DNA of 64,000 nt, taken from the NCBI RefSeq assembly GCF_014779715.1, contig NZ_JACXYU010000018.1:46732-110731 (forward strand), read 5' to 3'. The notes under the pieces are model-generated. The model was not told the origin of the DNA, did not search any database, and was given only the letters and a program-made list of their open reading frames with translations. Both the position numbers and the translations under genes were made by a program. Shown in pieces: positions 1 to 7,608 of this stretch (its first letter is position 1; each line of letters opens with the position of its first letter). The DNA is from Streptomyces chumphonensis. GTDB taxonomy: Bacteria; Actinomycetota; Actinomycetes; Streptomycetales; Streptomycetaceae.

Positions 1-31
1 ACTGAATCGCAGCCCTTACCTTGGCGAAGCG

Positions 32-589
32 TCAGACCTCGAGCAGCTCGGCTTCCTTGTGCTTGAGCAGCTCGTCGACCTGGCCGACGTACTTCGAGGT
101 GGTGTCGTCGAGTTCCTTCTCGGCGCGCCGGCCCTCGTCCTCGCCGATGTCGCCGTCCTTGACGGCCTTGTCGATGGCCTCCTTGGCCTTGCGGCGGACG
201 CTGCGGATGGAGACCTTCGCGTCCTCGCCCTTGCCCTTGGCGACCTTGATGTACTGCTTGCGCCGCTCCTCGGTGAGCTCCGGGAACGTCACCCGGATGA
301 TGCTGCCGTCGTTCGACGGGTTGACGCCCAGGTCGGAGTCGCGGATGGCCTGCTCGATGTTGCGCAGCGCGCTCTTGTCGAACGGGGTCACCACGGCCAT
401 GCGCGGCTCCGGGACCGAGAAGGACGCCAGCTGGTTGATCGGCGTCAGCGCCCCGTAGTAGTCGGCCACGATCTTGTTGAACATCGCCGGGTGCGCACGT
501 CCGGTGCGGATCGCGGCGAAGTCCTCCTTGGCGACGACGACCGCCTTCTCCATCTTCTCCTCGGCTTCGAGGAGGGTCTCTTCGATCAC
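32..589 (-). CDS. frr: Ribosome recycling factor
   Basis: Ribosome recycling factor splits post-termination ribosomes together with EF-G in the cytoplasm. The 185-residue product has the full length of the family and the typical pattern: an N-terminal helix rich in Glu/Lys, a middle beta domain with the PFDKSAL and NPSNDGSIIRV segments, and a C-terminal long helix ending in KHKEAELLEV. The frame is open 48 codons further upstream, but a GTG at 589 gives the family start (VIEETLLEAEEKM) and has an AGGAG six bases before it. It is the last visible gene of the leftward set rpsB-tsf-pyrH-frr; cdsA would be expected next but lies outside the window. Confidence 0.97.
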   Translation of the reverse strand: MIEETLLEAEEKMEKAVVVAKEDFAAIRTGRAHPAMFNKIVADYYGALTPINQLASFSVPEPRMAVVTPFDKSALRNIEQAIRDSDLGVNPSNDGSIIRVTFPELTEERRKQYIKVAKGKGEDAKVSIRSVRRKAKEAIDKAVKDGDIGEDEGRRAEKELDDTTSKYVGQVDELLKHKEAELLEV

Positions 590-744
590 CACGTGCTCCT
601 GGTTCGATGAATGAGCGGATTGAGCGGATTCGGGCGGTGCCCCCGCGTCCCGGTCCCCCGGGTTCGCGAACCGGGTCGTCGCGGGCAGCGCCCCGGTGCC
701 TGCACGATGTCCGACCGGCAGGCCCGTGTCCACCGGTACGGCGG

Positions 745-1494
745 TCAGCTCCTGGTGCTCTGGCTGCTGACCAGCGTGCCGATCTTCTCACCTTGGACGG
801 CACGCGCGATATTGCCCTCGGCGAGGAGCTCGAAGACGAGGATCGGCAGTTTGTTGTCCCGACACAGGGTGATGGCGGTCATGTCGGCCACCTTGAGGTC
901 GCGCGTGATGACCTCGTCGTAGTTCAGGGCGTCGAACTTGACCGCGTCCCTGTTCTTGGCCGGGTCGGAGTCGTAGACACCGTCCACGCCGTTCTTCCCC
1001 ATGAGCATGGCCTCGGCGTGGATCTCCAGGGCACGCTGGGCGGCGGTGGTGTCGGTGGAGAAGTACGGCATGCCCATCCCCGCACCGAAGATGACGACGC
1101 GCCCCTTCTCCAGGTGCCGGATCGCCCGCAGCGGGATGTACGGCTCGGCGACCTGCCCCATGGTGATGGCGGTCTGGACGCGGGAGTCGATGCCCTCCTT
1201 CTCCAGGAAGTCCTGGAGGGCGAGACAGTTCATGACCGTACCGAGCATGCCCATGTAGTCGGACCGGGCCCGGTCCATGCCCCGTACCTGGAGCTCGGCA
1301 CCGCGGAAGAAGTTGCCGCCGCCGAGGACGACGGCGATCTGTGCCCCGTCCCGGACCACGGCCGCGATCTCTCTCGCGATCTTGTGCACGATGTCGGGGT
1401 CGACGCCCAAGCCGCCGCCGCCCGAGAACGCCTCGCCGGAGAGCTTCAGCAGGAATCGGCGGGGGATGTCGGTGTCGGTTTCGGTCCTGCTCAT
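745..1494 (-). CDS. pyrH: UMP kinase
   Basis: Uridylate kinase phosphorylates UMP to UDP, the step that commits pyrimidines to UTP and CTP. The 249-residue product is of the bacterial amino-acid-kinase type: KLSGEAF at residues 17-23 binds phosphate, GGGNFFRG at 58-65 is the glycine loop, and GMGMPYFSTDTTAAQRA lies near the middle. An in-frame ATG six codons upstream exists, but the ATG at 1494 has GAGGAG at good spacing. It sits between tsf and frr, 133 bases after tsf with a strong hairpin in the gap, so its transcription may be partly uncoupled from rpsB-tsf. Confidence 0.97.
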   Translation of the reverse strand: MSRTETDTDIPRRFLLKLSGEAFSGGGGLGVDPDIVHKIAREIAAVVRDGAQIAVVLGGGNFFRGAELQVRGMDRARSDYMGMLGTVMNCLALQDFLEKEGIDSRVQTAITMGQVAEPYIPLRAIRHLEKGRVVIFGAGMGMPYFSTDTTAAQRALEIHAEAMLMGKNGVDGVYDSDPAKNRDAVKFDALNYDEVITRDLKVADMTAITLCRDNKLPILVFELLAEGNIARAVQGEKIGTLVSSQSTRS

Positions 1495-1513
1495 GGGGAT
1501 CTCCTCGTGCACA

Positions 1514-1570
1514 TACGAGGAAGGCCATTGCCGGAACTGGCGGGTTCCTGTGGCAATGGCCTCCTCGTAG
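1514..1570 (-). terminator. Long hairpin between tsf and pyrH
   Basis: Arms at about 1514-1537 and 1544-1570 pair almost completely. An 11-base perfect core (1522-1532 with 1552-1562) is extended outward by a TACGAGG/CCTCGTA stretch with one bulged base, and inward by GGAAC/GTTCC around a six-base loop. There is no clear T-run. It can act as a terminator or attenuator that lowers pyrH-frr expression relative to rpsB-tsf, or as a processing site. Confidence 0.7.
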
Positions 1571-1627
1571 CGGCTTGTCCGGGCTGCCGTGTGCCCGACC
1601 CTATAGCGGTCGGACCGCTGTGGTGGT

Positions 1628-2464
1628 TCAGGCGCCCACGCGGATGCGCGCGAAACGGCTCAGCGAGACACCGGCCTCGTCCAGGACCTTCTGGACGGAC
1701 TTCTTGTTGTCCTTGGCGAAGGGCTGGTCCAGCAGGCAGTTCTCCTTGAAGAAGCCGTTGAGGCGACCCTCGACGATCTTCGGCAGAGCGGCCTCGGGCT
1801 TGCCCTCCTCCTTCGCGGTGGCCTCGGCGACGCGGCGCTCGTTCTCCACGGTCTCGGCCGGAACCTCGTCGCGGGAGACGTACGTGGGCGCGAAGGCGGC
1901 AATGTGCTGCGCGACGTCCTTGGCGACCTCGGCGTTCTCCTTGTCCAGCTGCACGAGCACGCCCACCTGCGGCGGCAGGTCGGGGTTGGTGCGGTGCAGG
2001 TAGGTGGCGACGAAGCCGCCGGAGAACTGGGCGAAGCGGTCGAGCACGATCTTCTCGCCCAGCTCGGCGTTCTTCTCGTCGACGAAGGCCTGGACCGTCT
2101 TGCCGCTCTCGATCTCGGAGGCGAGCAGGGCGGCGGCGTCGGCCGGGGAGGTCGCGGCGATGTGCTCGGCGATGGTGGCCACCGCGGCCTGGAACTTGTC
2201 GCCCTTGGCGACGAAGTCCGTCTCGCACTTCAGCTCGACCAGGACACCGGAGGCCTTGTCGTCGGCGATCAGGGCGGCGACCGCGCCGTTCTCGGCGGTG
2301 CGGGACTCGCGCTTGGCGACGCCCTTCTGGCCCTTGACGCGGAGGATCTCGACGGCCTTGTCGACGTTGCCGTCGCCCTCGTCGAGGGCCTTCTTGCAGT
2401 CCATCATGCCGGCGCCGGTGAGCTCCCGGAGCTTCTTGACGTCGGCGGCGGTGTAGTTCGCCAT
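1628..2464 (-). CDS. tsf: Elongation factor Ts
   Basis: EF-Ts is the nucleotide exchange factor that regenerates EF-Tu-GTP. The 278-residue product has the N-terminal UBA-like helix set (VKKLRELTGAGMMDCKKAL at residues 9-27) and the conserved TDFVAK segment at 82-87 that contacts EF-Tu, followed by two core subdomains ending in FARIRVGA. Length agrees with the family. It follows rpsB after 166 bases holding two stem-loops, the arrangement seen in most bacteria, and precedes pyrH. Confidence 0.98.
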   Translation of the reverse strand: MANYTAADVKKLRELTGAGMMDCKKALDEGDGNVDKAVEILRVKGQKGVAKRESRTAENGAVAALIADDKASGVLVELKCETDFVAKGDKFQAAVATIAEHIAATSPADAAALLASEIESGKTVQAFVDEKNAELGEKIVLDRFAQFSGGFVATYLHRTNPDLPPQVGVLVQLDKENAEVAKDVAQHIAAFAPTYVSRDEVPAETVENERRVAEATAKEEGKPEAALPKIVEGRLNGFFKENCLLDQPFAKDNKKSVQKVLDEAGVSLSRFARIRVGA

Positions 2465-2519
2465 GGGGTGAATCTCTTCCCGAAGAGTCGATGGAGGAAA
2501 TCGAGTGGTCTGGGTCGGA

Positions 2520-2542
2520 CCGGTCCCGGGTGGCGGGACCGG
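2520..2542 (-). terminator. Small stem-loop between rpsB and tsf
   Basis: A nine-base perfect stem, CCGGTCCCG at 2520-2528 with CGGGACCGG at 2534-2542, closes a five-base loop. It lies close to the tsf start and just beyond the larger palindrome at 2559-2605, so the two form a tandem pair in the rpsB-tsf spacer. Confidence 0.5.
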
Positions 2543-2558
2543 CCGTCCTCAGGTGCGG

Positions 2559-2605
2559 GCGCACGGCGGGATGCGACGCGGCACGCGTCGCATCCCGCCG
2601 TGCGC
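2559..2605 (-). terminator. 22-bp perfect palindromic hairpin between rpsB and tsf
   Basis: Arms 2559-2580 and 2584-2605 are perfect reverse complements, 22 base pairs, with a three-base GCA loop. It starts 26 bases after the rpsB stop, so on the transcribed strand it is an attenuator or terminator candidate separating rpsB from tsf. No T-tract follows. Confidence 0.75.
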
Positions 2606-2630
2606 CTGACATGCACGGTGCGTCCGGGCG

Positions 2631-3509
2631 TCAGCCCTGCTCGGCCGGGGCCTCGGGAGCGGCGGCCTGCTCCTGGGCCGGCTCCTCGGCGGGCTTGTCC
2701 TCGGCCTTGGCCTCGGCACCCTCGGCGGCGGGCTTCTCGCCCTCCAGCAGGTTGCGCTCCCACTCCGGCAGCGGCTCGGCCGCGGCCTGCTCGCCGCCGC
2801 CCTTGCCCTCGGCCGCGCCGGAACGGGCGATCAGGCCCTCCGCCACCGCGTCGGCGATCACCCGGGTCAGCAGCGTGACGGAGCGGATCGCGTCGTCGTT
2901 GCCCGGGATCTTGTAGTCGACCTCGTCCGGGTCGCAGTTCGTGTCCAGGATCGCGACGACCGGGATGTTGAGCTTCCGGGCCTCGCCGACGGCGATGTGC
3001 TCCTTCTTGGTGTCCACGATCCAGACGGCGCTGGGCACCTTCTGCATGTCGCGGATACCGCCGAGGGTCTTCTCCAGCTTTGCCTTCTCGCGGGAGAGGA
3101 CGAGCAGCTCCTTCTTGGTGAGGCCGGAGGCGGCCACGTCCTCGAAGTCGATCTGCTCCAGCTCCTTGAGGCGCTGCAGCCGCTTGTGCACGGTCGAGAA
3201 GTTGGTCAGCATGCCGCCCAGCCAGCGCTGGTTGACGTAGGGCATGCCCACGCGCGTCGCCTGCTCGGCGATCGCCTCCTGCGCCTGCTTCTTGGTGCCG
3301 ACGAACATGACGGTGCCGCCGTGGGCGACCGTCTCCTTGACGAACTCGTAGGCGCGGTCGATGTACGACAGCGACTGGAGCAGGTCGATGATGTAGATGC
3401 CGTTGCGCTCGGTGAAGATGAAGCGCTTCATCTTCGGGTTCCAGCGGCGGGTCTGGTGCCCGAAGTGGACGCCGCTCTCCAGCAGCTCCCGCATCGTGAC
3501 GACGGCCAT
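2631..3509 (-). CDS. rpsB: 30S ribosomal protein S2
   Basis: S2 is a late-assembling 30S protein that helps bind S1 and mRNA. The 292-residue product opens with MAVVTMRELLESGVHFGHQT, matching the family, and has the ERNGIYIIDL and WLGGMLTNF signatures. From about residue 230 it carries an Ala/Glu/Pro-rich acidic tail common in actinobacteria. The frame continues 32 codons upstream but ATG 3509 has GAGGAG and fits homologues. It is the first gene of the rpsB-tsf block; its leader lies in the 334-base gap to the divergent M23 gene. Confidence 0.97.
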   Translation of the reverse strand: MAVVTMRELLESGVHFGHQTRRWNPKMKRFIFTERNGIYIIDLLQSLSYIDRAYEFVKETVAHGGTVMFVGTKKQAQEAIAEQATRVGMPYVNQRWLGGMLTNFSTVHKRLQRLKELEQIDFEDVAASGLTKKELLVLSREKAKLEKTLGGIRDMQKVPSAVWIVDTKKEHIAVGEARKLNIPVVAILDTNCDPDEVDYKIPGNDDAIRSVTLLTRVIADAVAEGLIARSGAAEGKGGGEQAAAEPLPEWERNLLEGEKPAAEGAEAKAEDKPAEEPAQEQAAAPEAPAEQG

Positions 3510-3843
3510 AGCCGTTCTCCTCGTGGTGTCTCGGTTGTCGGCGACGGCCGGTGGCCGTGCCCCTGACGCCCCGGACGCGTCGTACCTGGCGTCTGCGCCG
3601 TCCACGCAGGTGGAGGGCGGTCGTCAGGACCGAGATGCGCGGCCACCCGCCGGACGGACCGGGAGGGGTGGCGGGGCGTGCGAAGTCGACCCGGTGACCC
3701 GGGTCGCCAGCAGAAGTGTACGGGACCGGCCGCACGCCGAGCGACACGCTCGGATGGGTGAGGGTCTCGTCCACAACCGACCGGTTGTCCACAGACCTCG
3801 TCCATGATCAGCGAGCGGCGCCGGAACCTGTCACGGTGCGTGC
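3510..3843. other. Intergenic region: rpsB leader and divergent promoter space
   Basis: This 334-base gap between divergent rpsB and the M23-like gene has no credible coding frame. It must hold the rpsB promoter and leader on the minus strand and the promoter of the M23-like gene on the plus strand; I could not assign -35/-10 boxes with confidence. Its clearest content is a pair of DnaA boxes at 3767-3793, listed separately. Confidence 0.5.
3767..3793 (+). promoter_or_regulatory. Pair of DnaA boxes, 18-bp spacing
   Basis: TCGTCCACA at 3767-3775 and TTGTCCACA at 3785-3793 lie in the same orientation, starts 18 bp apart. The second is the exact preferred Streptomyces DnaA box and the first differs at one tolerated position. 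The 16-base palindrome ACAACCGACCGGTTGT (3773-3788) bridges them. Such extra-oriC boxes can bind DnaA to titrate it or to regulate nearby genes. Confidence 0.6.
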
Positions 3844-4689
3844 ATGCGCAGACCTTCGAGGAGCGTCCCGCTCACCCCGCCGCCGCTGTTGCTGTCCCTC
3901 CTGATCCTGCTGCTCCCCGTCGCCGGGTCGGCGTGGGCCGCGTCGGAGGGGTCGGTGGGGTCGGTGGGGTCACCGGTGGCACGGGGAACGCCGGTGTGGC
4001 CGGTAGGCCCCGATACCGAGGTGGTGCGGGACTTCGCGCCCCCACCCGAGCGCTGGCAGCCGGGCCATCGCGGCGTGGACCTGGCCGGGCGGGTGGGGCA
4101 GCCGGTCCGTGCCGCGGTGGACGGCGACGTGGTGTTCGCCGGAGAGGTCGCCGGCCGGGGCGTCGTCTCCGTGGAACTGGCGGGGGCGCCGGGGCCCGCG
4201 CCGCGGACGACGTACGAACCGGTCCGGCCCTCCGTCGCGCGGGGCGACCGCGTCCGTGCGGGGCAGGTCATCGGCACCCTCCTCGGCCGGCCCTCGCACT
4301 GCGCGCCGCGGGTCTGCCTGCACTGGGGGCTGCTGCGGGGGCGCTCCTACGAGAACCCCCTGTCGCTGCTAAGCCACGGGCACCCCGTACTCCTCCCGGT
4401 CTCCGGCGTACCGGTGCCGACGCCGCGCGCCCTGGGGGACGCCGACCTCCGGCGGACGGTCGACCGGCGACGCCCGGCGGACGCCGACCGGGGAAGCGGG
4501 ACGCACGGCACGGGCCTGGGCGCGGCGGCCCTTCTGACCGGGGCCGCGGCGTGGGCCTCGCGCCGGCTGCGGACCCGCCCGGAGGGCGCAGGGCCGGCGG
4601 GGAAGGCGGTCGGGTCGGCGGAACGGCGCGGTGGCGGGCGCGGAACCGGACTCAGGAAGGACCGCCGGCGGCGCGCAGAGCCATGGTGA
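3844..4689 (+). CDS. Secreted M23-fold (LytM-like) protein, probably degenerate
   Basis: The 281-residue product starts with a signal peptide (hydrophobic run about residues 13-29, AWA cleavage near 33). A peptidase M23/LytM fold follows: HRGVD (H75, D79) gives two zinc ligands and CLHWG (H160) the third. The two catalytic histidines of active LytM enzymes appear replaced: the first His of HxH is Cys158, and the usual YxHL motif reads TTYEPV. A hydrophobic stretch near residues 225-240 and a very basic C-terminus suggest a membrane-near tail. It probably binds or scaffolds peptidoglycan rather than cleaving it. It is divergent from rpsB and overlaps the end of the convergent TetR gene by 38 bases. 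Confidence 0.85.
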   Translation: MRRPSRSVPLTPPPLLLSLLILLLPVAGSAWAASEGSVGSVGSPVARGTPVWPVGPDTEVVRDFAPPPERWQPGHRGVDLAGRVGQPVRAAVDGDVVFAGEVAGRGVVSVELAGAPGPAPRTTYEPVRPSVARGDRVRAGQVIGTLLGRPSHCAPRVCLHWGLLRGRSYENPLSLLSHGHPVLLPVSGVPVPTPRALGDADLRRTVDRRRPADADRGSGTHGTGLGAAALLTGAAAWASRRLRTRPEGAGPAGKAVGSAERRGGGRGTGLRKDRRRRAEPW

Positions 4690-5236
4690 CCACGGCCTCC
4701 GTCACCACCGCCGGGTCCTCCACGGCGAGCTCGATGCGCCGCACCGCGGCGTCCACCAGCCCCTGGATCAGGACGGCGGCGAGCCGGGGCTCCGCGTGGC
4801 CGAGTGCCTCCAGGGCCTCGACCGTCATGGTGATCAACCCGCCGTGCGCGGCTCTGATCTGCTCGCGCGCGCCCTGGTCGAGCTCACCGGCGGAGATGGC
4901 GACGACGGCCCGGTGCCGCCGGTCCCCGGCGAGGGCGAGCTGCTGCCGGACGTACGCCTCGATCTGGCCCTGCGGAGTGGCTGCTTCCGCCATCGCCGAC
5001 TCGACCTCGGCCGCCCAGCGGGGGAAGTCCACGGCGCACAGTTCCTCGACGACGGCGGCGCGGGAGCGGAAGTACTCGTACACGGACGAGCGGGCCAGCC
5101 CGGTCCGTTCGGCGAGGGCGGGGAAGGTCAGGGCTTCGGTGCCGCCTTCGGACAGCAGGGTGCGGGCCGCCTCCAGCAGGGCGTGACGTTGCATCGTCCG
5201 GTGCTCGGCCACCGTGGCCGCTCGAATCCTGGGCAC
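4652..5236 (-). CDS. TetR-family transcriptional regulator
   Basis: The 194-residue product has a TetR-type N-terminal helix-turn-helix at about residues 16-62 (LLEAARTLLSEGG, then GLARSSVYEYFRSR) and a helical C-terminal ligand/dimer domain. The start is GTG 5236. It lies between whiG and the M23-like gene. No ligand or target can be named from sequence; the adjacent whiG and M23-like genes are possible but unproven targets. Confidence 0.9.
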   Translation of the reverse strand: MPRIRAATVAEHRTMQRHALLEAARTLLSEGGTEALTFPALAERTGLARSSVYEYFRSRAAVVEELCAVDFPRWAAEVESAMAEAATPQGQIEAYVRQQLALAGDRRHRAVVAISAGELDQGAREQIRAAHGGLITMTVEALEALGHAEPRLAAVLIQGLVDAAVRRIELAVEDPAVVTEAVVTMALRAAGGPS

Positions 5237-5301
5237 GGGTCCCAGCCTACGACCTGCCGATCACCGGATCACGGTGGAGGCACAGGTGCGGAAAAGACGA
5301 T

Positions 5302-6141
5302 TCAGCGGTCGACCTCGGCCAGCTTCGCCCGCAGTTGGAGCACCGACTTGGTGTGGATCTGGCTGACGCGGCTCTCCGTCACCCCCAGCACCTCACCGAT
5401 CTCGGCGAGCGTCAGGCCCTCGTAGTAGTAGAGGGTGACCACGGTCTTCTCCCGCTCGGGGAGGGTGTTCACCGCCCGGGCGAGCAGTCTGCGCAGCTCC
5501 CGGTCCTCGGCGATCTCGACGGGGTTGTCCGCGGCCGTGTCCTCCAGGGTGTCCATCAGGCTCAGCCGGTCGCCGCTCTCCCCGCCGACGTGCAGGAGCT
5601 CCTCCAGGGCGACGACGTTGGCCAGGGAGAGCTGGCTGAAGACGGCGTGCAGGTCCTCGACCGCGATCCCCATCTCGGCGGCGACCTCGTTCTCCGTCGG
5701 CGTGCGGCGCAGCGTCGCTTCCAGAGCGGCGTAGGAGCGCTCCACGGCTCTGGCCTTCTGGCGGACGGAACGGGGGATCCAGTCCAGGGCCCGCAGCTCG
5801 TCGATCATGGCGCCCCGGATGCGGGTGATGGCGTACGTCTCGAACTTGATCGAGCGCTCGGGGTCGAACTTCTCGATCGCGTCGATCAGCCCGAAGACGC
5901 CCGAGGAGACGAAGTCGGCCTGTTCCACGTTGGCCGGCAGCCCGACGCTCACCCGGCCTGCCACGTACTTCACCAGGGGCGAGTAGTGCAGGATCAGCTG
6001 CTCGCGCAGCCGTTCGTCCCCCGTGCTCTTGTACGACCGCCACAGCTGCTCCAGTGAGCGGGGTGCGGCGGGCGGCGCCGCACCGGGCTCGGCCGGCGGC
6101 GCCGTGGCCGGCCGGGGTGACGCGGAGATGTGGTGGGGCAT
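5302..6141 (-). CDS. whiG: RNA polymerase sigma factor WhiG (sporulation, FliA class)
   Basis: WhiG directs the switch from aerial hyphae to sporulation in Streptomyces by transcribing whiH and whiI; in the family it is held by the anti-sigma factor RsiG with c-di-GMP. The 279-residue product has region 2 (EKFDPERSIKFETYAITRIR), region 3, and region 4.2 (LTLAEIGEVLGVTESRVSQI). ATG 6141 has an AGG six bases ahead. It stands alone with 321 bases upstream, in which a nested palindrome at 6248-6282 resembles a BldD operator; BldD is a known repressor of whiG. Confidence 0.96.
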   Translation of the reverse strand: MPHHISASPRPATAPPAEPGAAPPAAPRSLEQLWRSYKSTGDERLREQLILHYSPLVKYVAGRVSVGLPANVEQADFVSSGVFGLIDAIEKFDPERSIKFETYAITRIRGAMIDELRALDWIPRSVRQKARAVERSYAALEATLRRTPTENEVAAEMGIAVEDLHAVFSQLSLANVVALEELLHVGGESGDRLSLMDTLEDTAADNPVEIAEDRELRRLLARAVNTLPEREKTVVTLYYYEGLTLAEIGEVLGVTESRVSQIHTKSVLQLRAKLAEVDR

Positions 6142-6180
6142 TCGTTACCTGGAGCCGTTCTGCCGGGGTCGGAGCCGTGA

Positions 6181-6402
6181 TCAGGGATCGGGGGACGGTT
6201 GCGGGGAGCCATGAGGAGGGGCCCGGCGTCGAGGAGGGGAGGGAGAACTTTGCGAGCGTAGCGTGACCGTCACGTCGCAAAGGGCGATGAGCGTTCGATG
6301 CGGGATGCGCAGATACGTTCTTCGGCCCGCACCCTCGTGGGACTCCCACGCCACCCGCGCCGCCTCGCGCAGGTCCACGCATATCTGCCGTTCCAGGCGC
6401 AT
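6181..6402 (-). CDS. Possible small protein upstream of whiG (doubtful)
   Basis: An ATG frame of 73 codons starts at 6402 behind an AAGGGTGAG sequence and stops 39 bases before whiG. The first 45 residues (MRLERQICVDLREAARVAWE...) look protein-like. The rest is Pro/Arg/Ser-rich and runs through the BldD-like palindrome, and the frame uses ATA and AGA codons that are very rare here. It may be a leader peptide, a real small protein with an over-long tail, or chance. Confidence 0.25.
   Translation of the reverse strand: MRLERQICVDLREAARVAWESHEGAGRRTYLRIPHRTLIALCDVTVTLRSQSSPSPPRRRAPPHGSPQPSPDP
6248..6282. promoter_or_regulatory. Nested palindrome, candidate BldD operator of whiG
   Basis: CTTTGCGA (6248-6255) pairs with TCGCAAAG (6275-6282). 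Inside lies a second perfect dyad CGTGAC-C-GTCACG (6262-6274). The inner dyad fits the early BldD consensus AGTGA(n)TCACC in its core GTGA...TCAC. It is 107-141 bases upstream of the whiG ATG. BldD control of whiG is established in S. coelicolor; assigning this site is inference. Confidence 0.55.
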
Positions 6403-6462
6403 GTGCTCACCCTTTCACTCGGTCCTCCCAGGTCAAGCACCACTTCGTCACCCGTTGGGGTG

Positions 6463-7608
6463 TCACCCGGGCGGGTGTGTCAATTGCCAGCGGTCTTGGA
6501 CGCCCTCGACGAACCCGAGAGCCCGGAGTTCGCCGAGCCTGGCGCGCGTCTGTTCGGCCGCCGTTCCCGAGGCCCGGGCCACCCACTCCACCGGCACAGC
6601 ACGCCCGGCGGGCAGGGCTTCGAGGACCCGCACGGTGGCCGGATGGAGAAGGTCACGGGCGAGCACCGGCCGGTCGGGAACCGGCGCGAGGGCGCCCATC
6701 GGCCCGACCAACTCGATCACCTCCTCGGCACCGGTCACCAGCTGGCCCTCGTTCCGCAGCAGTGCGTGCACACCCGAGGAGAGCCCCGAGGTGACGGCGC
6801 CGGGCACCCCCATGGTGTGCCTGCCCAACCGCGCCGCCCAGCGCGCGGTCGACAGGGAGCCGCTGCGCAGCCGGGCTTCCACGACGACGGTGCCCCGGGT
6901 GAGCGCCGCGATGACGCGGTTGCGCAGGACGAACCGGGGGCGCGTGGGGTGCTCCCCCGGCGCCAGCTCCGCGAGGAGCCAACCCTCCTGGCCCAGGCGC
7001 GAGATCAGTTCACGGTTGCCCGGCGGGTAGGCGACGTCGACCCCGCAGGCCAGCACGCCGACCGTGGAGCCCCCCACCGCCAGCGCACCCCGGTGCGCCG
7101 CCGCGTCCACGCCGTACGCGGCGCCGGAGACGACCGTCCAACCGTGTTCGGCGAGCCCGGCCCCGAGCATGGACGCGACGTGGGCGCCGTACTCCGTACA
7201 GGCTCTCGCACCGACCACGGCCACCGACCGCAGCGCCGCGAAGCGGAGCGAGGCGGCGCCCCGGGCCCACAGCCCGACCGGCCTGGCCGTCGCCAGATCG
7301 TCCAGCTGACCCGGCCACTCGACGTCTCCCGGGCACAGGAACCGGCCGCCGAGCGCGGTCAGCGTCTCCAGGTCCTCCGCCGGACGTGCGGCTGCGGCCC
7401 GCAGCCGCAGGCCCGCCCAGCGCCGCTCGCCGACCCCCGGCAGCGGAGTGGCGGCGCCGAGGGCCCGCGCCGTCTCCACGGGCCCGTAGCGGGTGAGCCA
7501 GCTCCCGGCGAGTTCGTCGCCCGGCTCGACGATCCTGGTCAGTGCCACCCGGGCCAGCCGCTCCTCGTCGGTGGCACCCCCTCCGTCGGTGACGCCGCGG
7601 CCGCTCAT
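6463..7608 (-). CDS. dprA: DNA-processing protein DprA
   Basis: DprA loads RecA on incoming single-stranded DNA in transformation and is widespread in non-competent bacteria, where its role is unclear. The 381-residue product has the Rossmann-like DprA domain with SGAAYGVDAAAHRGAL and FVLRNRVIAALTRGTVVVEA, followed by a C-terminal winged-helix-like domain. ATG 7608 overlaps the TGA of yifB by three bases (ATGA), showing translational coupling. The yraN-yifB-dprA cluster is conserved in actinobacteria. Confidence 0.95.
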   Translation of the reverse strand: MSGRGVTDGGGATDEERLARVALTRIVEPGDELAGSWLTRYGPVETARALGAATPLPGVGERRWAGLRLRAAAARPAEDLETLTALGGRFLCPGDVEWPGQLDDLATARPVGLWARGAASLRFAALRSVAVVGARACTEYGAHVASMLGAGLAEHGWTVVSGAAYGVDAAAHRGALAVGGSTVGVLACGVDVAYPPGNRELISRLGQEGWLLAELAPGEHPTRPRFVLRNRVIAALTRGTVVVEARLRSGSLSTARWAARLGRHTMGVPGAVTSGLSSGVHALLRNEGQLVTGAEEVIELVGPMGALAPVPDRPVLARDLLHPATVRVLEALPAGRAVPVEWVARASGTAAEQTRARLGELRALGFVEGVQDRWQLTHPPG

